Source: Regnicoccus frigidus
GTDB taxonomy: Bacteria; Cyanobacteriota; Cyanobacteriia; PCC-6307; Cyanobiaceae
Direction of reading: 5' to 3'
Length of the DNA stretch: 64,000 nt
Assembly (NCBI GenBank): GCA_025194985.1
Contig: JAOANE010000047.1
Span: 35,631-99,630 of the forward strand
Position numbers and translations under genes: made by a program. Position 1 is the first letter of the stretch. Each line of letters opens with the position of its first letter. Below, in pieces: positions 32,129-40,392 of the stretch. The notes beneath the pieces were generated by a model. It made no database searches. It saw only the letters and a list, made by a program, of their open reading frames with translations, and had not been told where the DNA came from.

Positions 32129-34420
32129 TCAACCTGCTGGGGGAAAAGCGCCGCGCACCAGCACCGGCACCCGTTTGAAGGCCGGCGTGCCGCTGCGGGC
32201 ATCCACCTTGGTGCGGATGATGGCGTTCACCTCGGGATAGAACATCAGAGCCGCCCCTTCGCGGATCTCGCCGGGGATGATCTCGATGTTGGTAAGCACG
32301 CCGGCTTCGCCCTGCACCGACACCCGCTGGTGGGCGCTCAGGCCGGAGCGGGCCAGATCGCCGCGGTTCATCAGGATCGTCTGGCGGTGCGGCATGCCCC
32401 GGTAGGCATCGCCGGCTTTGTAGACCACCGTGTTGTGCTGGCCGTAGCTGCGGGCTGTGATCAAGGCCACCACCAAGCCGTGCTCGCCCGGCCCCAGGTC
32501 ACCGAAGTGGGCCGGCTCAGGCAACTCCAGCGCCGGCAGGGGCGTGGCCTGCATCCGTGCTCGCCCCGATGGTGTCGGGAAGCGGGGCTGCTCGAACAGC
32601 CGCCCCTCCACGCTGAATTCCCCGTTATTGGCATCGATCCGGGCGATCGGCCCATAGCCGGGCACGGTGCGGGCGATCAACTGGCGCACGTACACCGGAT
32701 CCTGCAGGCGTTCCCAGTCGATTGGATCGCGGCCCATCAGCCGCATGGCCAGCTCGGCGAGAAAGCCCACCTCGCTGATCAGATCGGCGCGCTTGAGGTG
32801 GCTGCTGCCGGGTTCGTTGAGGCGCACAAAATTGTTGCCCGATTCAGTCGTGGTGCGGTGTGGTGTTTCGAAGCGGTTGAACACCGGCAACACCAGGGTG
32901 GTGCGGGCCGCCAGGCCGTGGAAATGTCCCTGGTTGGGCTTGGTGGCGAGATAGAAGATCGTGTCGATGCGGCCCAGGGCCTGCCGGGCCTGCTCGGAAT
33001 CGGGGTTGGCCCCCCAGAGATTGCCCCCCAGGCAGAGCAGGCTGTCGACGGCTCCGGCCTCGGCCGCCTCGATCAAGGCGCGGGTGTCATAGCCGGGCAC
33101 CCGACTGAGCGGACGGCCCAGCAGGGTTTCCAGGGCTTTTTGCATCTCGGCGCGCAGCTTTACGGTCACGCCCATCGAGCCGAAGCCCTGCACGTTGGAG
33201 TGGCCGCGGATCGGCATCGTGCCCGCCCCCGGACGTCCGACGTTGCCGCTGAGCAGGGCGGTGTTGGCGATGGCATGCACATTGGCCGTGCCGTTGGCCT
33301 GGTGGGTGATGCCCATCGCCCAGGCGAACACCACCCCCTTGGCCCGGCCGATCACGGCGGCGGTCTCCTCCAGCTCTTCGCGGCTGAGGCCGCAGCAGCT
33401 GGTGATCGCCTCCCAGGAGGTTGACTTCAGCGCTTCCACCACGGCCTGCCAGCCCTCGGCGTGGGCCTTGAGGAAGTCGAACTTGATGCTGCCGGCCTCC
33501 AGCAGTGCCTTCTGGAGGCCCAGGAACACGGCCGTGTCGCTGCCGGGAATTGGCTGCAGGAACAGCGAGGCGATCGTCGAGCCCCGCAGCATCGACTTGA
33601 TCGGAAAGGCCGGCGAGCCGAACTTGAGCAGCCCCACCTCCAGCACCGGATTGATCACGATCACGCTGCCGCAGCGCTCCCGCAGGTGGATCAGCTCATT
33701 CATCAGCCGCGGGTGGTTGGCCGGCGCGTTGGAGCCCACCAGCACCACGCAATCAGACTGCTGCAGGCTCTCCAGGCTCACCATCGAAGTGCCCGAGCCG
33801 AACACCTCGCCCAGCCCCACGGTGGAGGGGGCATGGCAGAGGTCGGAGCAGTCGGCCAGGTTGTTGGAGCCCCAGGCCCGCAGCAGCAACTGCAGCAGAT
33901 AGGCCGCCTCGTTGGAGGAGCGGCCGGAGCTGTAGGAGGCCACCCGCTCCGGCGGGCGCTGGAAGGCGGCTTCAGCCAGCTCAAACACGTCGTCCCAGCC
34001 GAGGCGCTCGTAATGGCTTCCGCCCTCACGCAGGATCAGGGGATGGCTGAGGCGACCGAGGCGATCGGCCTCCATCGAACTCAGGCGCTGCAGTTCCGCC
34101 AGGCTGCGCTGCGCGAACACCCCCTCAGACACGGCCGGTTGCAGTTCCGCCGCAATCGCCTCGACGCTCTTGAGGCAGCGCTGCAGCGGTTGCCCCAGCT
34201 CATCGCGGAAGCCGCCGTTCTGGCCGCCTGTGCCCCAGGCACAGGACAGGCAGGCGCTCTTGTGCAGCAGTGTTTGCCAGAGCAGCGGGCCTTTGGGCGA
34301 GAGGGTCGCCTTGGCCCAGCCATCGATCACCGGCCAGCCGCCACCTACGGCCGGGGTGCCGGGATCAGCAGGGGAAGGTTCTGGAGTGGTTTTGGCGGAA
34401 GCGGAGACCCTGTCACCCAT
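32129..34420 (-). CDS. YdeP/FdhF-like molybdopterin oxidoreductase
   Basis: A 763-residue molybdopterin enzyme of the formate-dehydrogenase-alpha-like branch (TIGR01701/YdeP type). An N-terminal cluster-like motif CLSCAWGTGGQNGGFRDELGQPLQRCLK is followed by the cofactor domains (YSSGRSSNEAAYLLQLLLRAWGSNNLADCSDLCHAPSTVGL, VGSNAPANHPRLM, ANTALLSGNVGRPGAGTMPIRGHSNVQGFGSMG) and a C-terminal dinucleotide domain with TARSYGQHNTVVYKAGD. YdeP relatives are linked to acid or stress tolerance, but the substrate is unknown. No fdhD, beta or gamma subunit is adjacent, so true formate dehydrogenase activity is unsupported. It converges on moaA with a 9-bp gap. Confidence 0.85.
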   Translation of the reverse strand: MGDRVSASAKTTPEPSPADPGTPAVGGGWPVIDGWAKATLSPKGPLLWQTLLHKSACLSCAWGTGGQNGGFRDELGQPLQRCLKSVEAIAAELQPAVSEGVFAQRSLAELQRLSSMEADRLGRLSHPLILREGGSHYERLGWDDVFELAEAAFQRPPERVASYSSGRSSNEAAYLLQLLLRAWGSNNLADCSDLCHAPSTVGLGEVFGSGTSMVSLESLQQSDCVVLVGSNAPANHPRLMNELIHLRERCGSVIVINPVLEVGLLKFGSPAFPIKSMLRGSTIASLFLQPIPGSDTAVFLGLQKALLEAGSIKFDFLKAHAEGWQAVVEALKSTSWEAITSCCGLSREELEETAAVIGRAKGVVFAWAMGITHQANGTANVHAIANTALLSGNVGRPGAGTMPIRGHSNVQGFGSMGVTVKLRAEMQKALETLLGRPLSRVPGYDTRALIEAAEAGAVDSLLCLGGNLWGANPDSEQARQALGRIDTIFYLATKPNQGHFHGLAARTTLVLPVFNRFETPHRTTTESGNNFVRLNEPGSSHLKRADLISEVGFLAELAMRLMGRDPIDWERLQDPVYVRQLIARTVPGYGPIARIDANNGEFSVEGRLFEQPRFPTPSGRARMQATPLPALELPEPAHFGDLGPGEHGLVVALITARSYGQHNTVVYKAGDAYRGMPHRQTILMNRGDLARSGLSAHQRVSVQGEAGVLTNIEIIPGEIREGAALMFYPEVNAIIRTKVDARSGTPAFKRVPVLVRGAFPPAG

Positions 34421-34503
34421 CTGCGCGACCGGCGAAGGAAAATCACGCTAACGACCACACCCCTGATTACGGTCAAGACAATCCACTCGCATCAGTTCAA
34501 CCG

Positions 34504-35013
34504 ATGAAATCGAGCCGTTTCGCCATCCACTTGGGATTCGCTGTGGCATTCGGCTTTGCCGTGGCGGGGTTATCGAGCTGTGCAGGGCCCGAGGCCAACC
34601 AGGGGAGCCTCTCCAGCCCACCAGCGCAGGATGCCAGCCTTGCCACGAAGTCTGAGCCTTTGCTGATCCGCTCCGGCGATTTTGTTTCCGGCGAGCATCC
34701 CACCAAAGGCTCTGCACAACTGGTGAAGGAGAACAACCAGCATCGCCTGGAATTGGATCAGGATTTTTCAACTTCAACATCTGGCCCTGACCTGGTTGTG
34801 GTCTTGCATCGCAAGGCCGATGTGATTGCCTCCACCACGCCACCAGCTTTCCCGCTTAACGAAGGTGATTACGTACTGCTTGCTCCCCTGAAGAGCTTCA
34901 GCGGCGCCCAGATGTATCCGATTCCAGAGAGCGTCAATCTCGAAGAGTTCAGATCAGCAACAATCTGGTGCCGGCGATTCAATGCCACGTTTGGTTCTGC
35001 CACATTGCAATAA
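34504..35013 (+). CDS. DM13-domain lipoprotein
   Basis: A 169-residue protein with a lipoprotein signal (FAIHLGFAVAFGFAVAGLSSC, Cys about residue 26) and a DM13 domain: RSGDFVSGEHPTKGSAQLVKENNQHRLELDQDFSTSTSGPDLVVVLHR and a C-terminal SVNLEEFRSATIWCRRFNATFGSATL with a conserved Cys. DM13 is proposed to take part in electron transfer or redox of extracytoplasmic proteins. Probably anchored in the periplasm. It is transcribed divergently from the molybdoenzyme across 83 bp. Confidence 0.8.
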   Translation: MKSSRFAIHLGFAVAFGFAVAGLSSCAGPEANQGSLSSPPAQDASLATKSEPLLIRSGDFVSGEHPTKGSAQLVKENNQHRLELDQDFSTSTSGPDLVVVLHRKADVIASTTPPAFPLNEGDYVLLAPLKSFSGAQMYPIPESVNLEEFRSATIWCRRFNATFGSATLQ

Positions 35014-35118
35014 GTGATCTCTGGCGTCCTTCAGTTGGGGGCAGTGGAAACGTGCCACCGTTGAGTTCAGCGCTTAGCTTTGATTTTGCGCGAGGTCTCG
35101 GTTTCGCACGTGGACCTG

Positions 35119-35742
35119 ATGGCTGATTCGATCACCCCAGCCTTGCAGCGTCGCATCGGCCTCACCGGGGGCATTGCCAGTGGCAAAAGCAGTGTTGGGC
35201 GGATTCTTAGCGGCAGCTACGGGCTGCCCGTGCTGGATGCCGACGCCTACGCCCGCGACGCGTTAGCCCCGGGTACAGCGGCGACGCAGGCCGTGCAGGC
35301 CCGCTACGGCAACCTTGATCGAGCCGCCCTGGGGCGCATCGTGTTTGCCGATCCAGCCGAACGGCTCTGGCTTGAGCGCTTGGTGCACCCCTTGGTGCGC
35401 AGCCGCTTTGAGCAAGCCCTGGCACAATTCGCTGGGGCACCCTGCCTGGTGCTGATGATTCCGCTGCTCTATGAAGTGAATCTGCAGGGGCTCTGCAGCG
35501 AGGTCTGGCTGGTGGACTGCGACGAGGAGCAACAACTCCAGCGCCTGATCCAGCGTGACGGCTACAGCAGCGGTGAAGCCCGCGCCCGCATCAACGCCCA
35601 GTGGCCACTGGCCCGCAAGCGTGAGCTGGCCGATGTACTGATCAACAACCGCGGCGGCGAGGCCGAGCTGATCGAGCAGGTGCAGCGTCACTGGTTCTCG
35701 GCAAGCTGCCGTGATCCCTTCCCTCCAGCCGTCTCGCCATGA
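35119..35742 (+). CDS. coaE: Dephospho-CoA kinase
   Basis: Last step of coenzyme A synthesis. 207 aa from ATG 35119; P-loop GLTGGIASGKSS at residues 11-22, then VLDADAYARDAL and FADPAERLWLERLVHPLVR, with the lid RLIQRDGYSSGEARARINAQWP. The track start at 35080 would add residues before the P-loop that are not typical. Its stop overlaps the next gene by ATGA. Confidence 0.94.
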   Translation: MADSITPALQRRIGLTGGIASGKSSVGRILSGSYGLPVLDADAYARDALAPGTAATQAVQARYGNLDRAALGRIVFADPAERLWLERLVHPLVRSRFEQALAQFAGAPCLVLMIPLLYEVNLQGLCSEVWLVDCDEEQQLQRLIQRDGYSSGEARARINAQWPLARKRELADVLINNRGGEAELIEQVQRHWFSASCRDPFPPAVSP

Positions 35743-36899
35743 CACGAACAATTCGCTTCTTCGCCACCAACCGCGACCGGGAGCAATTGGGCCAACGCTT
35801 TGATCGCAATCAGCGAATCAAGCTGCAGAGCAGTGGATATCACTGGGTCGACACCCATATCTGCATGGGCCACTACCTAGCCACCACCAATCCCAACACC
35901 ATTCCCGTCGATGCGGTGATTTCGCCCTCCACCGAGCGGGTGTTCGACAAATTCCTTGCCAAGCCTGAAATCAGAAAGGTGGTGATCGGCATCCATGGCT
36001 TCAATGTGCCGTTGCATGGCGCCATCACCTCCTTTTCCCTGTTAGCTGAAGCCCTGGCCGCCACCCTTGAGGCCAGGGGCCTTTCCCTGGTGCTGGATCC
36101 CGAGCCAGCAGCAACAACCACTGGCGTGAGCCCTCCACCAGCCGCCGCCGCTCCGGGCCGAGCTGTGCAAAAGGATCAGATCGCCTTCGTGGGGTTCTCC
36201 TGGCCTTCAGACGGCCGCCTGCTGGCCTACCAATCCGACCGGCTGGAGGCGGCCCAGTCGGCGAACGCCCTGGCCAACCTGATCGCCAACATCCGCGCCG
36301 CCAACGACAGCGTCGAGGTGGATGTGATCGCCCACAGCATGGGCAGCTATCTGGTCTGCAGCATGCTCAAAAGCCTGGTGGACCGCTCTGCCTGGCCCTA
36401 CCGGGCCTGGGAGAACAACGCGATCGGCCGCTCGATCGCCCAACGGCTGAAGCGGCGCGACGATGCCGGTAGCAGTTCGTTCATCGATCGCCTGATCCTG
36501 CTGGCTCCCGATGTGGAGCGCCGCGAAGTCACCCAGTGCCACAACATCAACATTAACTCCGAGCTGTTGGACTACAACGGGCCGTTCCACGACGGTTTGA
36601 AGCATCTGGTCGGCCATACGTACCTGTTCTATTCGCGGAATGACTCCGCCCTGAAAGCCTCAGTGCTCGAAAAAGATGCCCTGCGCGAACCCTTCCAGAA
36701 GGTGAAAGAGCTTGTGGCCGGCGCCGACATCGACAAGCGCTGGGAGAGCAGCCTCGGCCTCAACCCGCTGCCCTCGCTTGCTCCAGCCAACATGACCGGC
36801 TTCAACGCCACCATGCTCACCAACCGCTCCATCGACCACGGTGATTATTTCGACGCCCCCCAGATCATCGAAACGATGGCCCAGCTGCTGGCGGATTAG
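35739..36899 (+). CDS. DUF900-type alpha/beta hydrolase
   Basis: A 386-residue protein of the alpha/beta-hydrolase fold: KVVIGIHGFNVPLHGAI carries the oxyanion strand and HG motif, AFVGFSWPSDGRLLAYQSDR follows, and VDVIAHSMGSYLVCSML holds the nucleophile elbow (Ser in HSMGS). RLILLAPDVE is consistent with the acid region and NRSIDHGDYFD near the C-terminus with the catalytic His. The N-terminal block RTIRFFATNRDRE is typical of DUF900 proteins. Substrate unknown; cytosolic. Translationally coupled to coaE. Confidence 0.82.
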   Translation: MTRTIRFFATNRDREQLGQRFDRNQRIKLQSSGYHWVDTHICMGHYLATTNPNTIPVDAVISPSTERVFDKFLAKPEIRKVVIGIHGFNVPLHGAITSFSLLAEALAATLEARGLSLVLDPEPAATTTGVSPPPAAAAPGRAVQKDQIAFVGFSWPSDGRLLAYQSDRLEAAQSANALANLIANIRAANDSVEVDVIAHSMGSYLVCSMLKSLVDRSAWPYRAWENNAIGRSIAQRLKRRDDAGSSSFIDRLILLAPDVERREVTQCHNININSELLDYNGPFHDGLKHLVGHTYLFYSRNDSALKASVLEKDALREPFQKVKELVAGADIDKRWESSLGLNPLPSLAPANMTGFNATMLTNRSIDHGDYFDAPQIIETMAQLLAD

Positions 36900-36925
36900 C
36901 CGTGTGGTTCCAGCAGGTTGTTGCG

Positions 36926-38407
36926 CTAACCCTTCAGCTTTTCGGCCAGAATCCGGTTGGCGAGCTTGGGATCGGCGCGGCCGCCGGTGCGTTTCATCAG
37001 CTGGCCCACGAAGAAACCCTGCAGCTTGTTTTTACCGCCTCGGAACGCCTCCACCTCGGCTGGATGGGCCGCCAGCAGCTCCGCCACGATCGCCGTGATC
37101 GCCGCTGGGTCGCTGATCATGCCCAGACCGCGGTCGGCCACGATCGCCTGGGCGGAACCACCCTGCTCCAGCAGCTCCGGCAGAAGATCTTTGGCGATCT
37201 TGCCGCTGATGGTGCCGTCGTCGATCAGCTGCACCAATTCCGCCAGCTGCGCAGGCTTGAGGGGCAATTCGGTGATCGACATCTTGCCGGCATTGAGATG
37301 GGCGGCGATGTCGCCCGTGACCCAGTTGGCCACTCCCTTGGCGTCGGCACCAGCCGCCACGGCGGCTTCGAAGTATTCGGCCATGGCGCGCTCATCGGTG
37401 AGCACCCGGGCGTCGTAGATTGAGAGCCCTAGGGCATCGGCGTAACGATGGCGCTTGGCGGCAGGCAGCTCGGGCAGCTCGGCGCGCCAGCCCTCGCGCC
37501 GCTCGGCACTCACCTCAATCGGTCCCAGATCCGGCTCGGGGAAGTAGCGGTAATCGCTGCTGCCCTCCTTGCTGCGCATGCTGCGGGTGTGCTGCTTGCT
37601 CTCATCCCAGAGGCGTGTTTCCTGAAAGATCGGCTCGCCGGCCTCGATCGCCTTGATCTGACGGGCGATTTCGTGGTCACAGGCCTTCTGGATCGCCGAG
37701 AAGGAGTTCATGTTCTTGATCTCCACCTTCACGCCGAAGGGATCGTTGGGTCCGCGCCGCACCGAGATGTTCACATCGCAGCGCAGGGATCCTTCCTGCA
37801 TGTTGCCGTCGCTGACGCCCAGATAACGCATGATCCGGCGGATTTCTGAGGCGTATTCGGCCGCCTCCCGGCCCGTGCGCAGATCGGGCTTGGAAACAAT
37901 CTCGGCTAGGGCCACACCGGCGCGGTTGTAATCCACCAGCGAATGGGTGCTGCCGGCCAGACGATCGCTGCCGGCATGCACAAGCTTGCCGGCATCTTCT
38001 TCCATGTGCAGCCGCTCGATGCCGATCGTCTTGAGGTAGGTGTCTTTTCCCTTTTCGGCCACTTCCACCTCGATCCAGCCGTTTTCGGCGATCGGCTGAT
38101 CGAACTGGGAGATCTGGTAGTTCTTGGGCAGGTCGGGATAGAAATACTGCTTGCGGTCGAACTTGCTGTGCTCGGCCACCTGCAGATTGAGGGCCAGAGC
38201 CGCCTTCACCGCATACTCGAGCACCTTCTGATTCAGCACCGGCAGGGTGCCGGGCAACCCCAGCACCACCGGATCGATGTGGCTGTTGGGCTGGTCGCCG
38301 AAGTTGGTGGAGGCGGCGGTGAAGATCTTGCTGGCCGTACCCAGCTGCACGTGGGTTTCCAGGCCGATCACGGCCTCCCAGCCCTCATGTCCAATCGCCG
38401 AAGCCAT
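36926..38407 (-). CDS. gatB: Asp-tRNA(Asn)/Glu-tRNA(Gln) amidotransferase subunit B
   Basis: B subunit of the GatCAB transamidosome that converts Glu-tRNA(Gln) to Gln-tRNA(Gln). 493 aa from ATG 38407, beginning just before WEAVIGLETHVQL, as usual in picocyanobacteria; the open frame continues 40 codons upstream. Blocks: GLPGTLPVLNQKVLEYAVKAALALN, KFDRKQYFYPDLPKNYQISQFDQP, HMEEDAGKLVHAG, SLRCDVNISVRR and KNMNSFSAIQKACDHEIARQ, then the YqeY-like tRNA-binding tail. Confidence 0.95.
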   Translation of the reverse strand: MASAIGHEGWEAVIGLETHVQLGTASKIFTAASTNFGDQPNSHIDPVVLGLPGTLPVLNQKVLEYAVKAALALNLQVAEHSKFDRKQYFYPDLPKNYQISQFDQPIAENGWIEVEVAEKGKDTYLKTIGIERLHMEEDAGKLVHAGSDRLAGSTHSLVDYNRAGVALAEIVSKPDLRTGREAAEYASEIRRIMRYLGVSDGNMQEGSLRCDVNISVRRGPNDPFGVKVEIKNMNSFSAIQKACDHEIARQIKAIEAGEPIFQETRLWDESKQHTRSMRSKEGSSDYRYFPEPDLGPIEVSAERREGWRAELPELPAAKRHRYADALGLSIYDARVLTDERAMAEYFEAAVAAGADAKGVANWVTGDIAAHLNAGKMSITELPLKPAQLAELVQLIDDGTISGKIAKDLLPELLEQGGSAQAIVADRGLGMISDPAAITAIVAELLAAHPAEVEAFRGGKNKLQGFFVGQLMKRTGGRADPKLANRILAEKLKG

Positions 38408-38510
38408 TCCGCTCTCCCGGCTTGCGCCTGTTGTGGAAACGATCCTATGCAGGGGACTGTTGGGCGCGGCCGCCATCACCCCGCTGCTGGCGCTTGGATA
38501 GTTTGAGTCC

Positions 38511-39740
38511 ATGACAGGCCTGCGCACGGATCAAGTCTCGGCAAGCCGGTCCTTTGCAGAAGGCGACGCTGATCCGGTGCTGGTTCTCGGTGGCGGCCTG
38601 ATCGGTCTGGCGATCGCCCACCAGCTGGCCCGTCGCGGCGAGTGTGTTCGGGTGCTGAGCCGCCGCCGCAACGAGGCGGCGGGCTTTGTCGCCGCCGGCA
38701 TGCTCGCGCCCCATGCCGAGGGGCTGGAGGGGGCCATGCTCGCCCTGGGTCAACGCAGCCTGGCGTTGCTGCCCCAGTGGGTGGGCCAGCTCGAAGCCGA
38801 CAGCGGCCTGCCCTGCGGCCTGCTGCGCTCAGGGATCGTGGTGCCCTTCACCACCAGCGCCGAGCGAGGGGCCTACCCCACCGCTTCGCTGGGGCAACCG
38901 CTCGATCGCGCCGAACTGGAAGCCGAAATCCCGGGCATCGGCGCAGACTTTTGCTGCGGGCTGCTGTTCGCCCAGGACGGCCAGATCGACAACCGCCGCC
39001 AGTTGATGCGCGCCCTGGAGCGGGCTTGCGTCGAGCGGGGCGTGGCCTTCGCCGAGGGCACCGAGGTGCTGGAACTGATGAGCGATGGCCAGCGGGTGCT
39101 CAGCGGGGTGCGCCTGATCGGCGCCGGTGGCCTGGTGCGCAGCCTGGCCTGTCGCCGGGCCGTGTTGGCCTGCGGGGCCTGGAGCGCCAGCCTGCTGCCC
39201 GGCTTGCCGGTGGTGCCGATCAAGGGGCAGATGCTCTCCCTGCAGGCCCCCCGCCGGGCCCTGCGCCGGGTGCTGTTCGGGCCCGGCACCTATCTGGTTC
39301 CCCGCGAGGACGGCCTGATTGTGGTGGGAGCCACCAGCGAACCGGAGGCCGGCTTCGCCGCTGGGCTCACGCCCCGGGGCCAGCAGCAGCTGGAGGCCGG
39401 CCTCACCGCCCTGTTGCCGGCGGCGGCCAGCTGGCCGCCGATGGAGCGCTGGTGGGGGTTTCGTCCGGGCACGCCCGATCAGGCTCCCTTGCTTGGCCCC
39501 AGTCCGATCGAGGGGTTGTGGCTGGCCACCGGCCACTACCGCAACGGTGTGCTGCTCGCGGCTGTCACAGCAGAGCTGATCACCGCCCAGGTGAGCGGCG
39601 ATCAAGCCAGGGATGGATCAGGCGAGCCAAGCCGACGCAGCGTTTTGTCGGCCGCCAACGCCGCTTTGTTGGCCAACTTCCGCTTCGACCGCTTCGCTGT
39701 TCAGCCGCAAAGCGCTCAGGGCTCCACGCGCCAGACCTGA
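38511..39740 (+). CDS. thiO: FAD-dependent glycine oxidase ThiO
   Basis: Oxidises glycine to iminoglycine for the thiazole part of thiamine. 409 aa. The FAD-binding motif is VLVLGGGLIGLAIAHQLARRG (residue about 24), followed by EAAGFVAAGMLAPHAEG, and the C-terminal GFRPGTPDQAPLLGPSPIEGLWLATGHYRNGVLLA holds the DAO-family substrate and FAD contacts. The gene is divergent from gatB, and its 3' end overlaps the convergent ndk by 25 bp. Complements thiD at the window start. Confidence 0.9.
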   Translation: MTGLRTDQVSASRSFAEGDADPVLVLGGGLIGLAIAHQLARRGECVRVLSRRRNEAAGFVAAGMLAPHAEGLEGAMLALGQRSLALLPQWVGQLEADSGLPCGLLRSGIVVPFTTSAERGAYPTASLGQPLDRAELEAEIPGIGADFCCGLLFAQDGQIDNRRQLMRALERACVERGVAFAEGTEVLELMSDGQRVLSGVRLIGAGGLVRSLACRRAVLACGAWSASLLPGLPVVPIKGQMLSLQAPRRALRRVLFGPGTYLVPREDGLIVVGATSEPEAGFAAGLTPRGQQQLEAGLTALLPAAASWPPMERWWGFRPGTPDQAPLLGPSPIEGLWLATGHYRNGVLLAAVTAELITAQVSGDQARDGSGEPSRRSVLSAANAALLANFRFDRFAVQPQSAQGSTRQT

Positions 39741-40174
39741 TCGGCGGGCGTCCAGTCGCTCAGCTCGGAGGGCTCGAACCAGAGGCCGATCTCAAAATCA
39801 GCGGTTTCAGGGGCATCGGAGCCGTGGATCACGTTGCGACCGATGTTCACCGCCAGATCGCCGCGGATCGTGCCGGGCTCGGCCTCCAGCGGCTTGGTGG
39901 CGCCGATCAGCTTGCGGGCACTGGCGATCACACCATCGCCTTCCCAGACCATCGCCACCACGGGACCACTGGTGATGAACTCCACCAAGCCGGCGAAGAA
40001 CGGCCGCTCGCTGTGCACCCCGTAATGGCTTTCAGCCAGCTCACGGCTGGGCACCAGCTGCTTGAGGCCCACCAGCTTGAAGCCCTTGCGCTCGAAGCGG
40101 CCGAGGATCTCGCCCACCAGCCCCCGCTGGACGCCATCGGGCTTGATGGCAAGGAAGGTGCGTTCGACGGCCAT
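39716..40174 (-). CDS. ndk: Nucleoside diphosphate kinase
   Basis: Exchanges gamma-phosphates between nucleoside di- and triphosphates. 152 aa from ATG 40174 (MAVERTFLAIKPDGVQRGLVGEI); the longer frame to 40255 adds unrelated residues. The active site is NVIHGSDAPETA with the phosphohistidine, and ATKPLEAEPGTIRGDLAVNIGRN precedes it. Its 3' end overlaps the convergent thiO by 25 bp. Confidence 0.95.
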   Translation of the reverse strand: MAVERTFLAIKPDGVQRGLVGEILGRFERKGFKLVGLKQLVPSRELAESHYGVHSERPFFAGLVEFITSGPVVAMVWEGDGVIASARKLIGATKPLEAEPGTIRGDLAVNIGRNVIHGSDAPETADFEIGLWFEPSELSDWTPADQVWRVEP

Positions 40175-40392
40175 GGAAAGAGCGTTGGTGTGAGCCCCCA
40201 TCGTCTGCGGCAGGGCCGCCCATTGGCAAGCCGAGCGCAGGGCTTCCCCAGCCACTCAGCCTGAGAGGGGCCAATCCAGACCCATGGGGAGATCGGGGAA
40301 TGGAGGGGGCTGGCCCGTTGAGCGTGTCCAACGAGGTTCTGCGGACCGCCTCATTAGATTTCGGGTTCGTCCCCACGCACCGCCGCGCACCG

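Noticed and set aside
32129..34420. Formate dehydrogenase alpha subunit
   Set aside because: No partner subunits or fdhD nearby and the N-terminal motif is of YdeP type; a general molybdoenzyme call is safer.
38642..40264. 540-codon ORF on + overlapping thiO and ndk
   Set aside because: A second frame of thiO and antisense to ndk, both well supported; no protein family is visible.
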